64,000 nucleotides of DNA from CAXMMR01 sp965198995 (GTDB taxonomy: Bacteria > Pseudomonadota > Alphaproteobacteria > Acetobacterales > Acetobacteraceae), in NCBI GenBank assembly GCA_965198995.1, contig CBDAQG010000002.1, positions 1,054,001 through 1,118,000 of the forward strand, given 5' to 3'. A model generated the notes under the pieces. It saw nothing but the letters and a program-made list of their open reading frames with translations. It did not search any database and was not told the DNA's origin. Positions 42,494-50,567 of this stretch are shown here, piece after piece (position 1 is the first letter of the stretch; each line of letters opens with the position of its first letter). The position numbers and the translations under genes are program-made.

Positions 42494-43567
42494 ATGAAGC
42501 TCGGGATTGTAACGCTCGTCTATGCCGAGTTCCCCGCTGACCTGTTCGCCAGCGTCGAGGGCAAAACGAAGCATGACATTCACTGGTACATCCACTGCCA
42601 CTCGTCCGACCCGGAGCTCGAGGCCAAGCTCGTCGCCTTTTGCGCCACCGCCTCGGCCAACCTGACGTTGCACCGCTCCAACCGCGGCGTCGCCCGGAGC
42701 TGGAACGACGGCATTCTGGAGTCTTTCACCGACGAGCGCGAGATCACCCTCGTCGTCAACGACGATATCGAGTTCATCCCCGACGGTCTGGATGATTTCG
42801 TGACCTTCCTGCAGGGCTACAACGGCATCGGGCTTGGCTTTCTGCACGGCGTCGAGGCGGCCGGCATGCGCAAGGGAGAGGTCGTCAAGCAGGACTTCGC
42901 CTGCTTCGCCTTCGGCTGGATGGCATTCGACCGGGTCGGCGCCTTCGACGAGAACTTCTTTCCGGCCTACTCCGAAGATACCGACTACATCGTGCGCATC
43001 AAGAAGGCGCAGGTGCCGTTCATCATTGACGAACGGGTGCTCGTCCAGCACGCGCGTAACAAGACGACCCGGGTCTCGCCGGAGGTGCGCGCCATCATTT
43101 CGGCGGCGAAGAAGGCGAACGAGGCGTATTTCGAGGTCAAGTGGGGCAATAAACCCACTTACGACCTATACGACACCCCGTTCGATGCCTTTCCGCTCAA
43201 GATCGAGTGGGAGCAGCGCCATCAGCCCTACGGCGACGGCTTCGACAAGCCGGAGCTGTCGCTGCTGGAGGCCGGGCGCCGCCGCATCGTCTCCTCTTTG
43301 CTGCCCGACAGCCGCAGCGCCGAGGAGTCGTTCGCCAGCCTGCAGGCGCCGGCGGGCAAGACGCTCGACGAGTTCGCCATCATCGTGCGCACGGTCTACA
43401 AGGCGTTGCTGCAGCGCGAGCCGGAGCAGAGCGCGATCGGCTTCTACGCCGAGAAGATGCTGGCGGGCACGGATTCGATCGACAATCTCTGCCACATCAT
43501 CCGCAGCTCGCGCGAGTATCGCGACATCCAGGCGGCGCGCGCGGTGCGCGAGACGGTCAGCCAGTAG
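42494..43567 (+). CDS. GT2-like glycosyltransferase with DUF4214 tail
   Basis: A 357-residue protein. Residues 1-230 are a GT-A-like domain: GIVTLVYAEF near 3, LHRSNRGVARSWNDGI near 62 and a VNDDIEF metal site near 93, then FGWMAFDRVGAFDENFFPAYSEDTDY near 143. Residues about 300-350 (YKALLQREPEQSAIGFYAEKML...IIRSSREYRD) are a DUF4214 module, frequent at the ends of surface-layer and glycan enzymes. It likely modifies a surface glycan or glycoprotein. ATG at 42494 chosen because the frame upstream is repeat DNA. Confidence 0.83.
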   Translation: MKLGIVTLVYAEFPADLFASVEGKTKHDIHWYIHCHSSDPELEAKLVAFCATASANLTLHRSNRGVARSWNDGILESFTDEREITLVVNDDIEFIPDGLDDFVTFLQGYNGIGLGFLHGVEAAGMRKGEVVKQDFACFAFGWMAFDRVGAFDENFFPAYSEDTDYIVRIKKAQVPFIIDERVLVQHARNKTTRVSPEVRAIISAAKKANEAYFEVKWGNKPTYDLYDTPFDAFPLKIEWEQRHQPYGDGFDKPELSLLEAGRRRIVSSLLPDSRSAEESFASLQAPAGKTLDEFAIIVRTVYKALLQREPEQSAIGFYAEKMLAGTDSIDNLCHIIRSSREYRDIQAARAVRETVSQ

Positions 43568-43590
43568 CCGGCTCGCGGCCGGCGCCGCTG

Positions 43591-44937
43591 ATGGAGGCGG
43601 TCAGCGCTGACGCCATCGCCGTCGGCCTGCGGCCAGAGCAGCAGACCATGAAGCTCGACCGGGTGTTCTGGAGCCACTTCTCGCCCAACCTCGGCCCCGG
43701 CGGGTGGGTCGCCGGGGTGCTGCTCGTTCATCTCGGGCTTGACCTCAAATTCGGCGTGCTGGCGATCCTGATTGGCAACCTGGTCGGCGGCCTGCCCGTG
43801 GCACTCGCCGCCACCATCGGGCCGCCGACCGGGCTGCCGCAGATGGAGGCCTCGCGACGCGCGCTCGGGCGTGACGGCGTGCGCCTGCCGAGCCTGCTGA
43901 ACTGGATCTACTGCGTGGGCTGGGATGCGGTGAACAACGTGCCGGCGGCGGCCGCCCTCATCGCGCTGCTGGCGCTGGCCGGCACCGGAGTGCCGTTTTG
44001 GCTTGCGCTCGCTCTGCTGGCCGGCGTGCAGATGATTGCCAGCATCTACGGCCACGACGTCGTGCAGTCCCTGCAGAAATACCTCGGCGCGGTGCTGCTC
44101 GTCGCCTTTGCCGCCGCCGGCGTGCTCTGCCTGCTGCACGACCATGCCGCCGGCGTGCCCTCGCCGCCGAGCTTGCCGAACTTCGTGCTGGCGACAGCGA
44201 TTTTGGCGAGCTTCAATCTCTCCTGGGCGTCCTATGCGTCGGACTACACGCGCTACCTGCCCGCCGCCACGCCGCCCCGCCGCATCGTCACGCGCGCCTT
44301 TCTCGGGCTGGTCGGTGCGGCCGCGCCGTTCCAGCTCCTCGGCCTGCTTACCGCCGGCAGCATGGCCGACGCGACGCCGCTCGCCGTCATCGCCGGGCTG
44401 CAGCAGGCGGCCGGGTTGTTCGCGCCGGTGGTGCTGGCCGCGCTCGCGCTCTCCTCCATCACCGGCAACTCGGTAAACGACAACACCGCCTCCTACAGCC
44501 TGATCTCCGCCGGCCTGCATGTGCCGCGCGTGCTCGCCGCGATCCTCACCGCGAGCCTCGGCTACGCGCTCGCCGTGCTGGGCGCCGGCCACTACACCGA
44601 CCTCTACGCAAGCTACCTCGTTCTGACGCTGTACTGGATCGCACCGTGGACCGGCATCGTGCTGGCCGATTGGTACTGTCGTCCCGGCCCGCGCCGCGAC
44701 GCTGCCCAGCGCTGGACCGTCGGCGCCAGCCTGTTCGTGGTCGTTTCGGTGGCGACGATCCTGCTGTTCTCAGTCTCCGACGTCTACACCGGCATCGTCG
44801 CCAGGTGGCTCGGCGGTGCGGACGTGGGCTACTATGTCGGGTTTCTTGCCGCGTTTGTCGGTTATGCTGTTTGGGCGCCGGGAGAAAGGAAGCGGTTCTT
44901 TTTTGAAAAAAAGAACCAAAAAACTTTTGTTCGTTAA
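43591..44937 (+). CDS. NCS1-type purine/cytosine permease-like transporter
   Basis: A 448-residue inner-membrane carrier with about 12 hydrophobic segments, resembling cytosine/purine permeases (NCS1). WSHFSPNLGPGGWVAGVLL near residue 28 and NLVGGLPVALAATIGPPTG near 68 fit segments 1-2; SNSWASYASDYTRYLP-like residues near 210 and GNSVNDNTASYSL near 291 fit later family motifs. The last 15 or so residues (KRFFFEKKNQKTFVR) are encoded by an AT-rich repeat that also gives the stop codon. The substrate is probably a nucleobase, but is not proven. Confidence 0.85.
   Translation: MEAVSADAIAVGLRPEQQTMKLDRVFWSHFSPNLGPGGWVAGVLLVHLGLDLKFGVLAILIGNLVGGLPVALAATIGPPTGLPQMEASRRALGRDGVRLPSLLNWIYCVGWDAVNNVPAAAALIALLALAGTGVPFWLALALLAGVQMIASIYGHDVVQSLQKYLGAVLLVAFAAAGVLCLLHDHAAGVPSPPSLPNFVLATAILASFNLSWASYASDYTRYLPAATPPRRIVTRAFLGLVGAAAPFQLLGLLTAGSMADATPLAVIAGLQQAAGLFAPVVLAALALSSITGNSVNDNTASYSLISAGLHVPRVLAAILTASLGYALAVLGAGHYTDLYASYLVLTLYWIAPWTGIVLADWYCRPGPRRDAAQRWTVGASLFVVVSVATILLFSVSDVYTGIVARWLGGADVGYYVGFLAAFVGYAVWAPGERKRFFFEKKNQKTFVR
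44894..44929. repeat. AT-rich two-hairpin repeat overlapping the permease 3' end
   Basis: GGTTCTTTTTTGAAAAAAAGAACC then CAAAAAACTTTTG; inverted relative to the copy at 44949. It is translated as the permease C-terminus. Confidence 0.88.
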
Positions 44938-44948
44938 GGCTAAACCAA

Positions 44949-44980
44949 CAAAAGTTTTTGCTTCTTTTTTCAAAAAGAAG
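44949..44980. repeat. AT-rich two-hairpin repeat, right arm of inverted pair
   Basis: CAAAAGTTTTTG followed by CTTCTTTTTTCAAAAAGAAG. Lies between the convergent permease and GT25 genes, where the pair could stop transcription from both sides. Confidence 0.85.
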
Positions 44981-44987
44981 CGCTTGC

Positions 44988-45716
44988 TTACTTATTTTCC
45001 GAAACGGTGCTCGTCGCCGCCTCGTTCGCGCTGACCACCAAAGGCGGCACTGCGACGTAGGTAGCGTGCGTCTCGTGCAGCGTGTTCAGCATGAAGTCGA
45101 TGCTGCGATGGCCGAACCACTGGTTCAGCCCGGGATAGAAGCTCTGCGCCGGCCGCAGCGGCAGGCAGGCGCGCAGCAGGCGCGTCGCGCCCTGCGGCGA
45201 GATCGTGTAGCCGGGAATGCCGAGCGAGCAGACCAGCCTGTAGAGCGTGCCCGTGACCGCAACCGTGTGGAAGGTGCCGATCGCCTGTCGCAGTCGCGAC
45301 TGGTCGAAGGTCGCCGTGCAGGCGGAAACGCCAGGCAGCATCTCGTAGGTCAGGAAGGTGTCGAAGTTGTAGCCCCACTGGACGTAGTCCCAGCCCGCTG
45401 GCAGCGCCGCGAGCAGCCGCGTCGCCTCCTCGCGGAAGTTGCCGCACAGCACGGCGTCGTCTTCAAGAACGGTGATCTGGCGGCCGGACTGCGCGGCGTG
45501 CTGCCATTGGCCCAGGTGGGACAGGGCGCTGCCGAGCGCGCCGTCGCTGTAGGCCAGGTCGGGGGACAGCACGCCGCAGGCCTGCATCTCCGCGCGATCG
45601 AGCGTGCGGCCGTCGATGGCGCTGAAGCGCCGGATGTCGGCGTGCGAGGGATTGTCGCGCCGAAACTCCGCCAGACGCCCCGCGCTGCGGTCCAAATTGA
45701 GAACAACCAGCTCCAA
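44988..45716 (-). CDS. GT25-family glycosyltransferase (LPS type)
   Basis: A 242-residue protein of the LPS galactosyltransferase-like GT25 family. The opening ELVVLNLDRSAGRLAEF is diagnostic, followed by FSAIDGRTL near 31, ALGSALSHLGQW near 60 and the acidic VLEDDAVL near 81. It is a cytoplasmic transferase for lipooligosaccharide or glycoprotein sugars. No ATG precedes the conserved start; TTG at 45716 is my choice, and the frame upstream runs into an AT-rich repeat. Confidence 0.82.
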   Translation of the reverse strand: MELVVLNLDRSAGRLAEFRRDNPSHADIRRFSAIDGRTLDRAEMQACGVLSPDLAYSDGALGSALSHLGQWQHAAQSGRQITVLEDDAVLCGNFREEATRLLAALPAGWDYVQWGYNFDTFLTYEMLPGVSACTATFDQSRLRQAIGTFHTVAVTGTLYRLVCSLGIPGYTISPQGATRLLRACLPLRPAQSFYPGLNQWFGHRSIDFMLNTLHETHATYVAVPPLVVSANEAATSTVSENK

Positions 45717-45736
45717 CGAACTGGACCCTAATGAGA

Positions 45737-45772
45737 CAAAAGTTTTTTGGTTCTTTTTTTCAAAAAAGAACC
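45737..45772. repeat. AT-rich two-hairpin repeat overlapping the threonine aldolase 3' end
   Basis: CAAAAGTTTTTTG followed by GTTCTTTTTTTCAAAAAAGAACC. The threonine aldolase stop (45760-45762, minus strand) and its last codons lie inside this copy. Confidence 0.88.
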
Positions 45773-46809
45773 TCTTCCTGACTGCAAGCCACCAAGTCGT
45801 CCGCCAACGCATCCACCTGGTCCGGCCGCGCGTCCCAGGCGAACATGAACCGCGCCGCGCCACCGATAAAGGTGTAGAACCGCCAGCCGCGCGCCCGCAG
45901 CCGCTCCAGCGCCGCCGGTTCCGCCTCCACGAACACCGCGTTCGCCTGCACCTTGAACGCCAGCCGCACGCCGGGCGTCGAGCCGATCCTGGCGGCGAAG
46001 CGTTGCGCGCAGGAATTGGCGTGCTCGGCGTTGCGCAGCCAGGCGCCGCTCTCCAGCATGCCGATCCAGGGTGCGGAGAGAAAGCGCATCTTCGAGGCGA
46101 GCTGGCCGGCCTGCTTGCAGCGGTAGTCGAAATCCTCGGCCACGCGGCGGTCGAAGAACAGCACCGCCTCGCCGAACCCCATGCCGTTCTTGGTGCCGCC
46201 GAAGCACAGCACGTCCACTCCGGCGCGCCAGGTCAGCTCGGCTGGCGTGCAGCCCAGGCTTGCGCAGGCGTTGGCGAAGCGCGAGCCGTCCATGTGCAGG
46301 TGCAGCCCGAGGTCGCGGCAGGTCGCCGCGATCGCCCGCACCTCGTCGACCGTGTAGACCTGCCCGGTCTCGCTCGGCTGGGTGATCGTGACCACGCGTG
46401 GCTTCGGATGGTGGATGTCGGTTCTGGCCGTGGCGACGCTGCGGATCCCCGCCGGGCTCAGCATGCCGGCGACCGAGGGCGCGGTGAGCAGCTTCGAGCC
46501 GTTGGAGAAGAACTCCGGCGCGCCGCACTCGTCATGCACCACATGCGCCACGTCCGAGCAGATCACCGCGTGGTAGGAGCGCGCCAGCGAGGCCAGAGCG
46601 AGCGAGTTGGCCGCGGTGCCGTTGAAGGCGAAGAACACCTCGCAATCGGTCTGGAACAGCCGGCGGAACGCGTCCGCGGCCCGGCTCGTCCAGGGGTCGT
46701 CGCCATAGGCGGCGGCGGGACCGGCGTTCGCCTCGGCCATCGCGGCCCACGCCTCGGGGCAAATGCCGGCGTAGTTGTCGGAGGCGAATTGCTGCGGGCG
46801 GTCTTGCAT
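45760..46809 (-). CDS. ltaE: Low-specificity L-threonine aldolase
   Basis: PLP enzyme that splits L-threonine/allo-threonine to glycine and acetaldehyde, cytoplasmic, 349 residues. FASDNYAGICPEAWAAM near residue 8, AAYGDDPWT near 33, FNGTAANSLAL near 63, HMDGSRFANA near 174 and the PLP Lys in FGGTKNGMGFGEA near 202 are clear. The last residues (EEVLF) and the stop come from an AT-rich repeat, implying that the native C-terminus was replaced or extended. Confidence 0.92.
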   Translation of the reverse strand: MQDRPQQFASDNYAGICPEAWAAMAEANAGPAAAYGDDPWTSRAADAFRRLFQTDCEVFFAFNGTAANSLALASLARSYHAVICSDVAHVVHDECGAPEFFSNGSKLLTAPSVAGMLSPAGIRSVATARTDIHHPKPRVVTITQPSETGQVYTVDEVRAIAATCRDLGLHLHMDGSRFANACASLGCTPAELTWRAGVDVLCFGGTKNGMGFGEAVLFFDRRVAEDFDYRCKQAGQLASKMRFLSAPWIGMLESGAWLRNAEHANSCAQRFAARIGSTPGVRLAFKVQANAVFVEAEPAALERLRARGWRFYTFIGGAARFMFAWDARPDQVDALADDLVACSQEEVLF

Positions 46810-46817
46810 TCAACAGC

Positions 46818-46912
46818 CTTCAAGTAAGGCAAGGGCTCTGCCCTTGACCCGCGTCACGCGAATGCGTGCTCACGCACGACGGGCCGGCGGCCCTTGGATC
46901 CCGATTAGTTAA
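46818..46912. repeat. GC-rich multi-hairpin repeat
   Basis: CAAGGGCTCTGCCCTTG, then GCGTGCTCACGCACG and GGGCCGGCGGCCC, between ltaE and the asparaginase gene. The middle hairpin distinguishes this longer subtype, also seen at 47920. Confidence 0.75.
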
Positions 46913-47888
46913 GTAGGCTCGGCGCAGGCCTAAGCGAGCCTACCGATAGGCCGTTCCAATTCAGCAGCGACGGTTGAGCCAGTGACGCGTCAAGCTCAAC
47001 GTCGAGGAGGCGTTGCACCAACGCCGCGGTCACCACCTCGCTCGCCCTTGCGGCGCCGTCCGCGCACTTGACGGCGAAGCCAAGCCCGAGTTCCGGCAGC
47101 GCGCCGCAATGCACCCCCTCCGCACCCACCTTGACGAAGGCGCGGCTGCCGAGCGCCTGCATCAGCCGGGTGTCGAACCGCCTGGCGCCGGCCACCCGCT
47201 CCGGATGCGCCGCCACCGCTTGCCGCAGCCGCGCCGCCGCTTCCGCCCGCGCCTGGCCGAGCCCCTGCCCGGAGCCGAACCGGGCGAACCCACGCGCCAA
47301 GGCCGTCAGCGGAATGGCGAAGGTCGGGATCGAGCAGCCATCCGTCGCCCTGTTGCCCGCCTCCAGCCGCGTCCCGGTCATCTCCGCGACCGCCCGCGTC
47401 ACGAGCTGCATCACCGGGTGCCCGGCCGCCACGTAGCCGGCCACCGGCGCCCCGGTCGCCACCGCGACGCAGAGGAAGCCGGCATGCTTGCCCGAGCAGT
47501 TGTTGTGCAGCGCCGTGGCGACGTGCCCCTCGGCCGCCAGCGCCCGTGCCGCCGTCGCACTGCTCGGCCACTGCACGCCGCACTCGAGGCACGCCCCGCT
47601 CAGCCCGGCGCTGTCCAGCATCCGCTCGGCGACCCGCGTTTGCCCGGGCGAGCCGTCATGTGAGGCGCACGCCAGCGCCAGCGCCTCGTCGTCCAGCCCG
47701 AACCGCTCGGCCGCGCCCGTCTCGACCAGCGGCAGCGCCTGCAACGCCTTGATCGCCGAGCGCGGAAACACCGCCGCCGCCGCGTCGCCACCCTGCAGCA
47801 CCACCCGCCCGTCCGCATCGGCGACGACGAACGCGCCGGCATGGCGGGACTCGACGTGGCCGCCGCGCAGGACTTCCACTAGGATCAT
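46905..47888 (-). CDS. Rhizobial-type (asparaginase II family) L-asparaginase
   Basis: A 327-residue member of the thermolabile rhizobial-type asparaginase family, which hydrolyses asparagine to aspartate. VEVLRGGHVESRHAGAFVV opens the protein, then FPRSAIKALQALPLVE near 43-58 with the catalytic Ser-Lys type SAIK motif, CASHDGSPGQT near 73, HNNCSGKHAGFL near 123 and the C-terminal KCADGAARA near 287. The start is ATG at 47888 (MILVEVLRGG). The final residues run into the neighbouring repeat. Confidence 0.88.
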   Translation of the reverse strand: MILVEVLRGGHVESRHAGAFVVADADGRVVLQGGDAAAAVFPRSAIKALQALPLVETGAAERFGLDDEALALACASHDGSPGQTRVAERMLDSAGLSGACLECGVQWPSSATAARALAAEGHVATALHNNCSGKHAGFLCVAVATGAPVAGYVAAGHPVMQLVTRAVAEMTGTRLEAGNRATDGCSIPTFAIPLTALARGFARFGSGQGLGQARAEAAARLRQAVAAHPERVAGARRFDTRLMQALGSRAFVKVGAEGVHCGALPELGLGFAVKCADGAARASEVVTAALVQRLLDVELDASLAQPSLLNWNGLSVGSLRPAPSLLN

Positions 47889-47919
47889 TGGGCTTGCTTC
47901 CGGCACACGGAAGGAAAAG

Positions 47920-48002
47920 GCAAGGCCAGGGCTTTGCCCTGGACCCACGTTACGCGACTGCGTGCTCACGCATGACGGGCCGGGCGGCCCTTGGATCGCG
48001 TC
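47920..48002. repeat. GC-rich multi-hairpin repeat
   Basis: CCAGGGCTTTGCCCTGG, then GTGCTCACGCATGACGGG and GGCCGGGCGGCCC. Same longer subtype as 46818-46912; the two copies flank the asparaginase gene. Confidence 0.75.
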
Positions 48003-48037
48003 TCTTCAGCTAAGCTGTTCTGTGTGGAGATACGGAT

Positions 48038-48499
48038 ATGGAAGACGTCTGGCTTTATCCTCGCCCACCCGCCCTCGAGCCGGTGCCCAAGCCGCTGCGC
48101 ATCGTCTTCGGCGGCCATGTCATCGCCGAGACCAGCGCCGCCTGGCGGGTGCTCGAAACCACCCACCCGCCGGTCTACTACCTGCCGCCCGACGCCTTTT
48201 CCGGCTGCACGATCGAGCCCGCCAGCGGCAGCAGCTTCTGTGAATGGAAAGGCGTCGCCCGCTACTGGAGCCTGCGCGCCGGCGCCGCCTTTGCCCCACG
48301 CTGCGCCTGGAGCTATCCGACGCCGGTGCCGGCCTACGCCGCACTGTGCGACCACCTGGCCGTCTATTGCCAGGCCATGGACCAGTGCTTCGTCGGCGAC
48401 GAGCAGGCCACGCCGCAGCCCGGCGGCTTCTATGGCGGCTGGGTCACCAGCGACCTGACGGGGCCCTTCAAGGGCGTGCCGGGTAGTCATGGCTGGTGA
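48038..48499 (+). CDS. DUF427 protein
   Basis: A 153-residue DUF427 protein (function unknown). The conserved blocks are RIVFGGHVIAETSAAWRVLET near 21-41, PPVYYLPPDAF near 44-54 and FCEWKGVARYWSL near 67-79, where the Cys-x-x-KG motif is kept. GGFYGGWVTSDLTGPFKG closes the protein. It stands alone between two repeats. ATG at 48038. Confidence 0.9.
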   Translation: MEDVWLYPRPPALEPVPKPLRIVFGGHVIAETSAAWRVLETTHPPVYYLPPDAFSGCTIEPASGSSFCEWKGVARYWSLRAGAAFAPRCAWSYPTPVPAYAALCDHLAVYCQAMDQCFVGDEQATPQPGGFYGGWVTSDLTGPFKGVPGSHGW

Positions 48500-48640
48500 G
48501 GCAAGGCGAAGCCTTCAGAATCGATTATTGATCATGGTCTACCCGTCAGCTTGGCGGCGTGGGGCGCAGGCTAGGCTCCAATCAGTGGGGTCTGGGGCCT
48601 CACGGCCCCAGCAGGTCCAGGACAGCGTCCTGGCCTTACC
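48492..48640. repeat. GC-rich two-hairpin repeat region
   Basis: A remnant AAGGCGAAGCCTT near 48502, then CTGGGGCCTCACGGCCCCAG and CCAGGACAGCGTCCTGG. It fills the gap between DUF427 and the 3' end of hemW. Confidence 0.7.
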
Positions 48641-49829
48641 TGACCAAAGCCCCGAGCAGCGCATCGAGCCGCATCCGGCCCTCCACCGTTGCCACCAGCC
48701 GCGTCGCCGTCGCCTCCAGGTAGCCTGCCTCGACGAGCGCGGTCTGCATCTCGGCGTCCACCGCGTCGGCCAGGGCGATCCCGGTGCGTCGCTCGAAGCG
48801 CTCGGCGTTGATGCCCTCGGCGAGCCGCAACCCCATCAGCAGCATCTCGCGCGCGCGCTCCTGTGGCGCGACCGGGGTGATCTCGGTGCTGCCGTCGCCG
48901 TCCCGCTCCACTCGCTCGGCCCAGGGTTCGGGCGCGCGGTGCCGCCGGGTCGCGAACAGCGCCCCGTCCAGGCTGATCCGCCCATGCGCGCCCGGCCCGA
49001 TGCCGGCGTAGTCGCCGTAGCGCCAGTAGGCGAGGTTGTGGCGGCTCTCCGCCCCGGGCTTGGCGTAGTTCGAGATCTCGTAGGCGGCGAGCCCGTGCGC
49101 CGCTGCCCGCTCCGCCGTCGCTTCGTAGAGCCGCGCGGCGTCGTCCATGTCCGGCAGCACCAGCAGCCCCTGCCGGTGCAGCGCCTCGAACCCGGTGCCC
49201 GGCTCCACGGTGAGCTGGTAGAGCGACAGGTGGTCGGCGGCGAGGTCGAGCGCGAGGTCGAGCTCCTGCCGCCAGTCCGGCAGCGACTGGCCCGGCCGGG
49301 CGTAGATCAGGTCGAAGGAGAGCCGGGCGAACAGCCGCCGCGCCGTCTCCAGCGCCTGCACCGACTCGGCCGCCGAGTGCTGCCGCCCGAGCATGGCGAG
49401 CTGGTCGTCGCGCAGCGACTGCACCCCGAGCGACAGCCGGTTCACCCCGGCGTCGCGAAATGCCGCCAGCCGGCCGGCCTCGACGCTGGTCGGGTTGGCC
49501 TCCAGCGTGATCTCGAGGTCCGGCGCGGCGTGGAACAGCCGCCGCGCGTCCTCGATCAGCAGCCCGGCGGTGTGCGGCGCCATCAGGCTTGGCGTGCCGC
49601 CGCCGAAGAAGATCGAGCCGAGCGGCCGCGGCCCGAGCCGGGCCGCCTCGAACGCCAGCTCGCGCCGCAGCGCCGCGCCGAAGCGCGCCTGGTCGATCTG
49701 CGGCCGCACGTGGCTGTTGAAGTCGCAGTAGGGGCATTTGTGCAGGCAGAACGGCCAGTGCACGTAGAGCGCCAGCGGCTCGTCCGGCTCGGTAACCGTC
49801 GAGGGCGCGCTCCGCGGGACGGCGGTCAT
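48636..49829 (-). CDS. hemW: Heme chaperone HemW (radical SAM)
   Basis: A 397-residue HemW-type protein, related to coproporphyrinogen dehydrogenase but a heme-insertion chaperone. The signature HWPFCLHKCPYCDF with Cys28, Cys32 and Cys35 binds the 4Fe-4S cluster; FFGGGTPSLM near 75, GVQSLRD near 127, FDLIYARPGQS near 165 and the C-terminal GIGPGAHGR near 292 follow. ATG at 49829 overlaps rdgB by 4 bases (ATGA), the classic rdgB-hemW arrangement. Confidence 0.94.
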   Translation of the reverse strand: MTAVPRSAPSTVTEPDEPLALYVHWPFCLHKCPYCDFNSHVRPQIDQARFGAALRRELAFEAARLGPRPLGSIFFGGGTPSLMAPHTAGLLIEDARRLFHAAPDLEITLEANPTSVEAGRLAAFRDAGVNRLSLGVQSLRDDQLAMLGRQHSAAESVQALETARRLFARLSFDLIYARPGQSLPDWRQELDLALDLAADHLSLYQLTVEPGTGFEALHRQGLLVLPDMDDAARLYEATAERAAAHGLAAYEISNYAKPGAESRHNLAYWRYGDYAGIGPGAHGRISLDGALFATRRHRAPEPWAERVERDGDGSTEITPVAPQERAREMLLMGLRLAEGINAERFERRTGIALADAVDAEMQTALVEAGYLEATATRLVATVEGRMRLDALLGALVR

Positions 49830-50452
49830 CCGGCCGGCAGGCAGCGCGCCAGCAGGGCGGCGAACGCCCGCGCGCGATGGCTGCCGCCGCCCTTGGTCGC
49901 GCGGTCGACCTCGCCATAGGTCAGCGCGCCGCCGTCGGGCTGGAACATCGGGTCGTAGCCGAAGCCCAGGCTGCCGCGCGGCGGCCAGACCACCTGGCCG
50001 TCGACCCGTCCCTCGAGCGTCTCGCTGTGCCCGTCCGGCCAGGCGAGGCACAGCGCGCAGCAGAACCAGGCGCTGCGGTCCGCCGCCTCGCCCATCTCGC
50101 CTGCCACCCGCGCCATCGCGCCGGCGAAATCCTTCTCCGGCCCGGCCCAGCGCGCCGACAGCACCCCCGGTGCGCCGCCGAGCGCGGCGACGCAGAAGCC
50201 GCTGTCGTCGGCGAGTGCGGCAAGCCCGGTCGCCCGGGTCGCCGCGAGCGCCTTGATCCGGGCATTGCCGGCGAAATCCGGCGCGTCCTCCGCCGGCTCG
50301 GCCAGCCCCAGCGCGCCGGCCGAGACCACTTGCAGCCCGTGCGGCGCCAGCAGCGCCCTGATCTCGACCAGCTTGCCCGCATTATGGCTCGCCAGCACCA
50401 GCCGCTCGCCGCGTGCCAGCCGGCGTCCGCCCTCCGCCGCTTCGTTCGCCAT
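49826..50452 (-). CDS. rdgB: Non-canonical purine NTP pyrophosphatase (RdgB/HAM1)
   Basis: A 208-residue house-cleaning enzyme that removes ITP, dITP and XTP. LVLASHNAGKLVEIRALL near residue 18, LADDSGFCVAAL near 79, PGVLSARWAG near 93 and GFGYDPMFQPDG near 160 are diagnostic. The start is ATG at 50452; a GTG one codon earlier is possible. It is the first gene of a two-gene operon with hemW, divergent from hrcA across about 115 bases. Confidence 0.95.
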   Translation of the reverse strand: MANEAAEGGRRLARGERLVLASHNAGKLVEIRALLAPHGLQVVSAGALGLAEPAEDAPDFAGNARIKALAATRATGLAALADDSGFCVAALGGAPGVLSARWAGPEKDFAGAMARVAGEMGEAADRSAWFCCALCLAWPDGHSETLEGRVDGQVVWPPRGSLGFGYDPMFQPDGGALTYGEVDRATKGGGSHRARAFAALLARCLPAG

Positions 50453-50525
50453 CACGATGGTGTCTGTCCCGCCACTCTGTAGGGCATAATAGTCGCACGT
50501 TGCCGGCCGAGCCCGCTTGTTTGTG

Positions 50526-50554
50526 TTGACGTCGGTCCAGGCGGCACAGATCAT
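50526..50554 (+). promoter_or_regulatory. Possible hrcA promoter
   Basis: TTGACG at 50526-50531, 17 bases, then GATCAT at 50549-50554. If used, transcription would start near 50561, so translation would begin at ATG 50568 with a very short leader. No CIRCE element (TTAGCACTC dyad) was seen nearby. Confidence 0.3.
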
Positions 50555-50567
50555 GCTAGATCACTCG

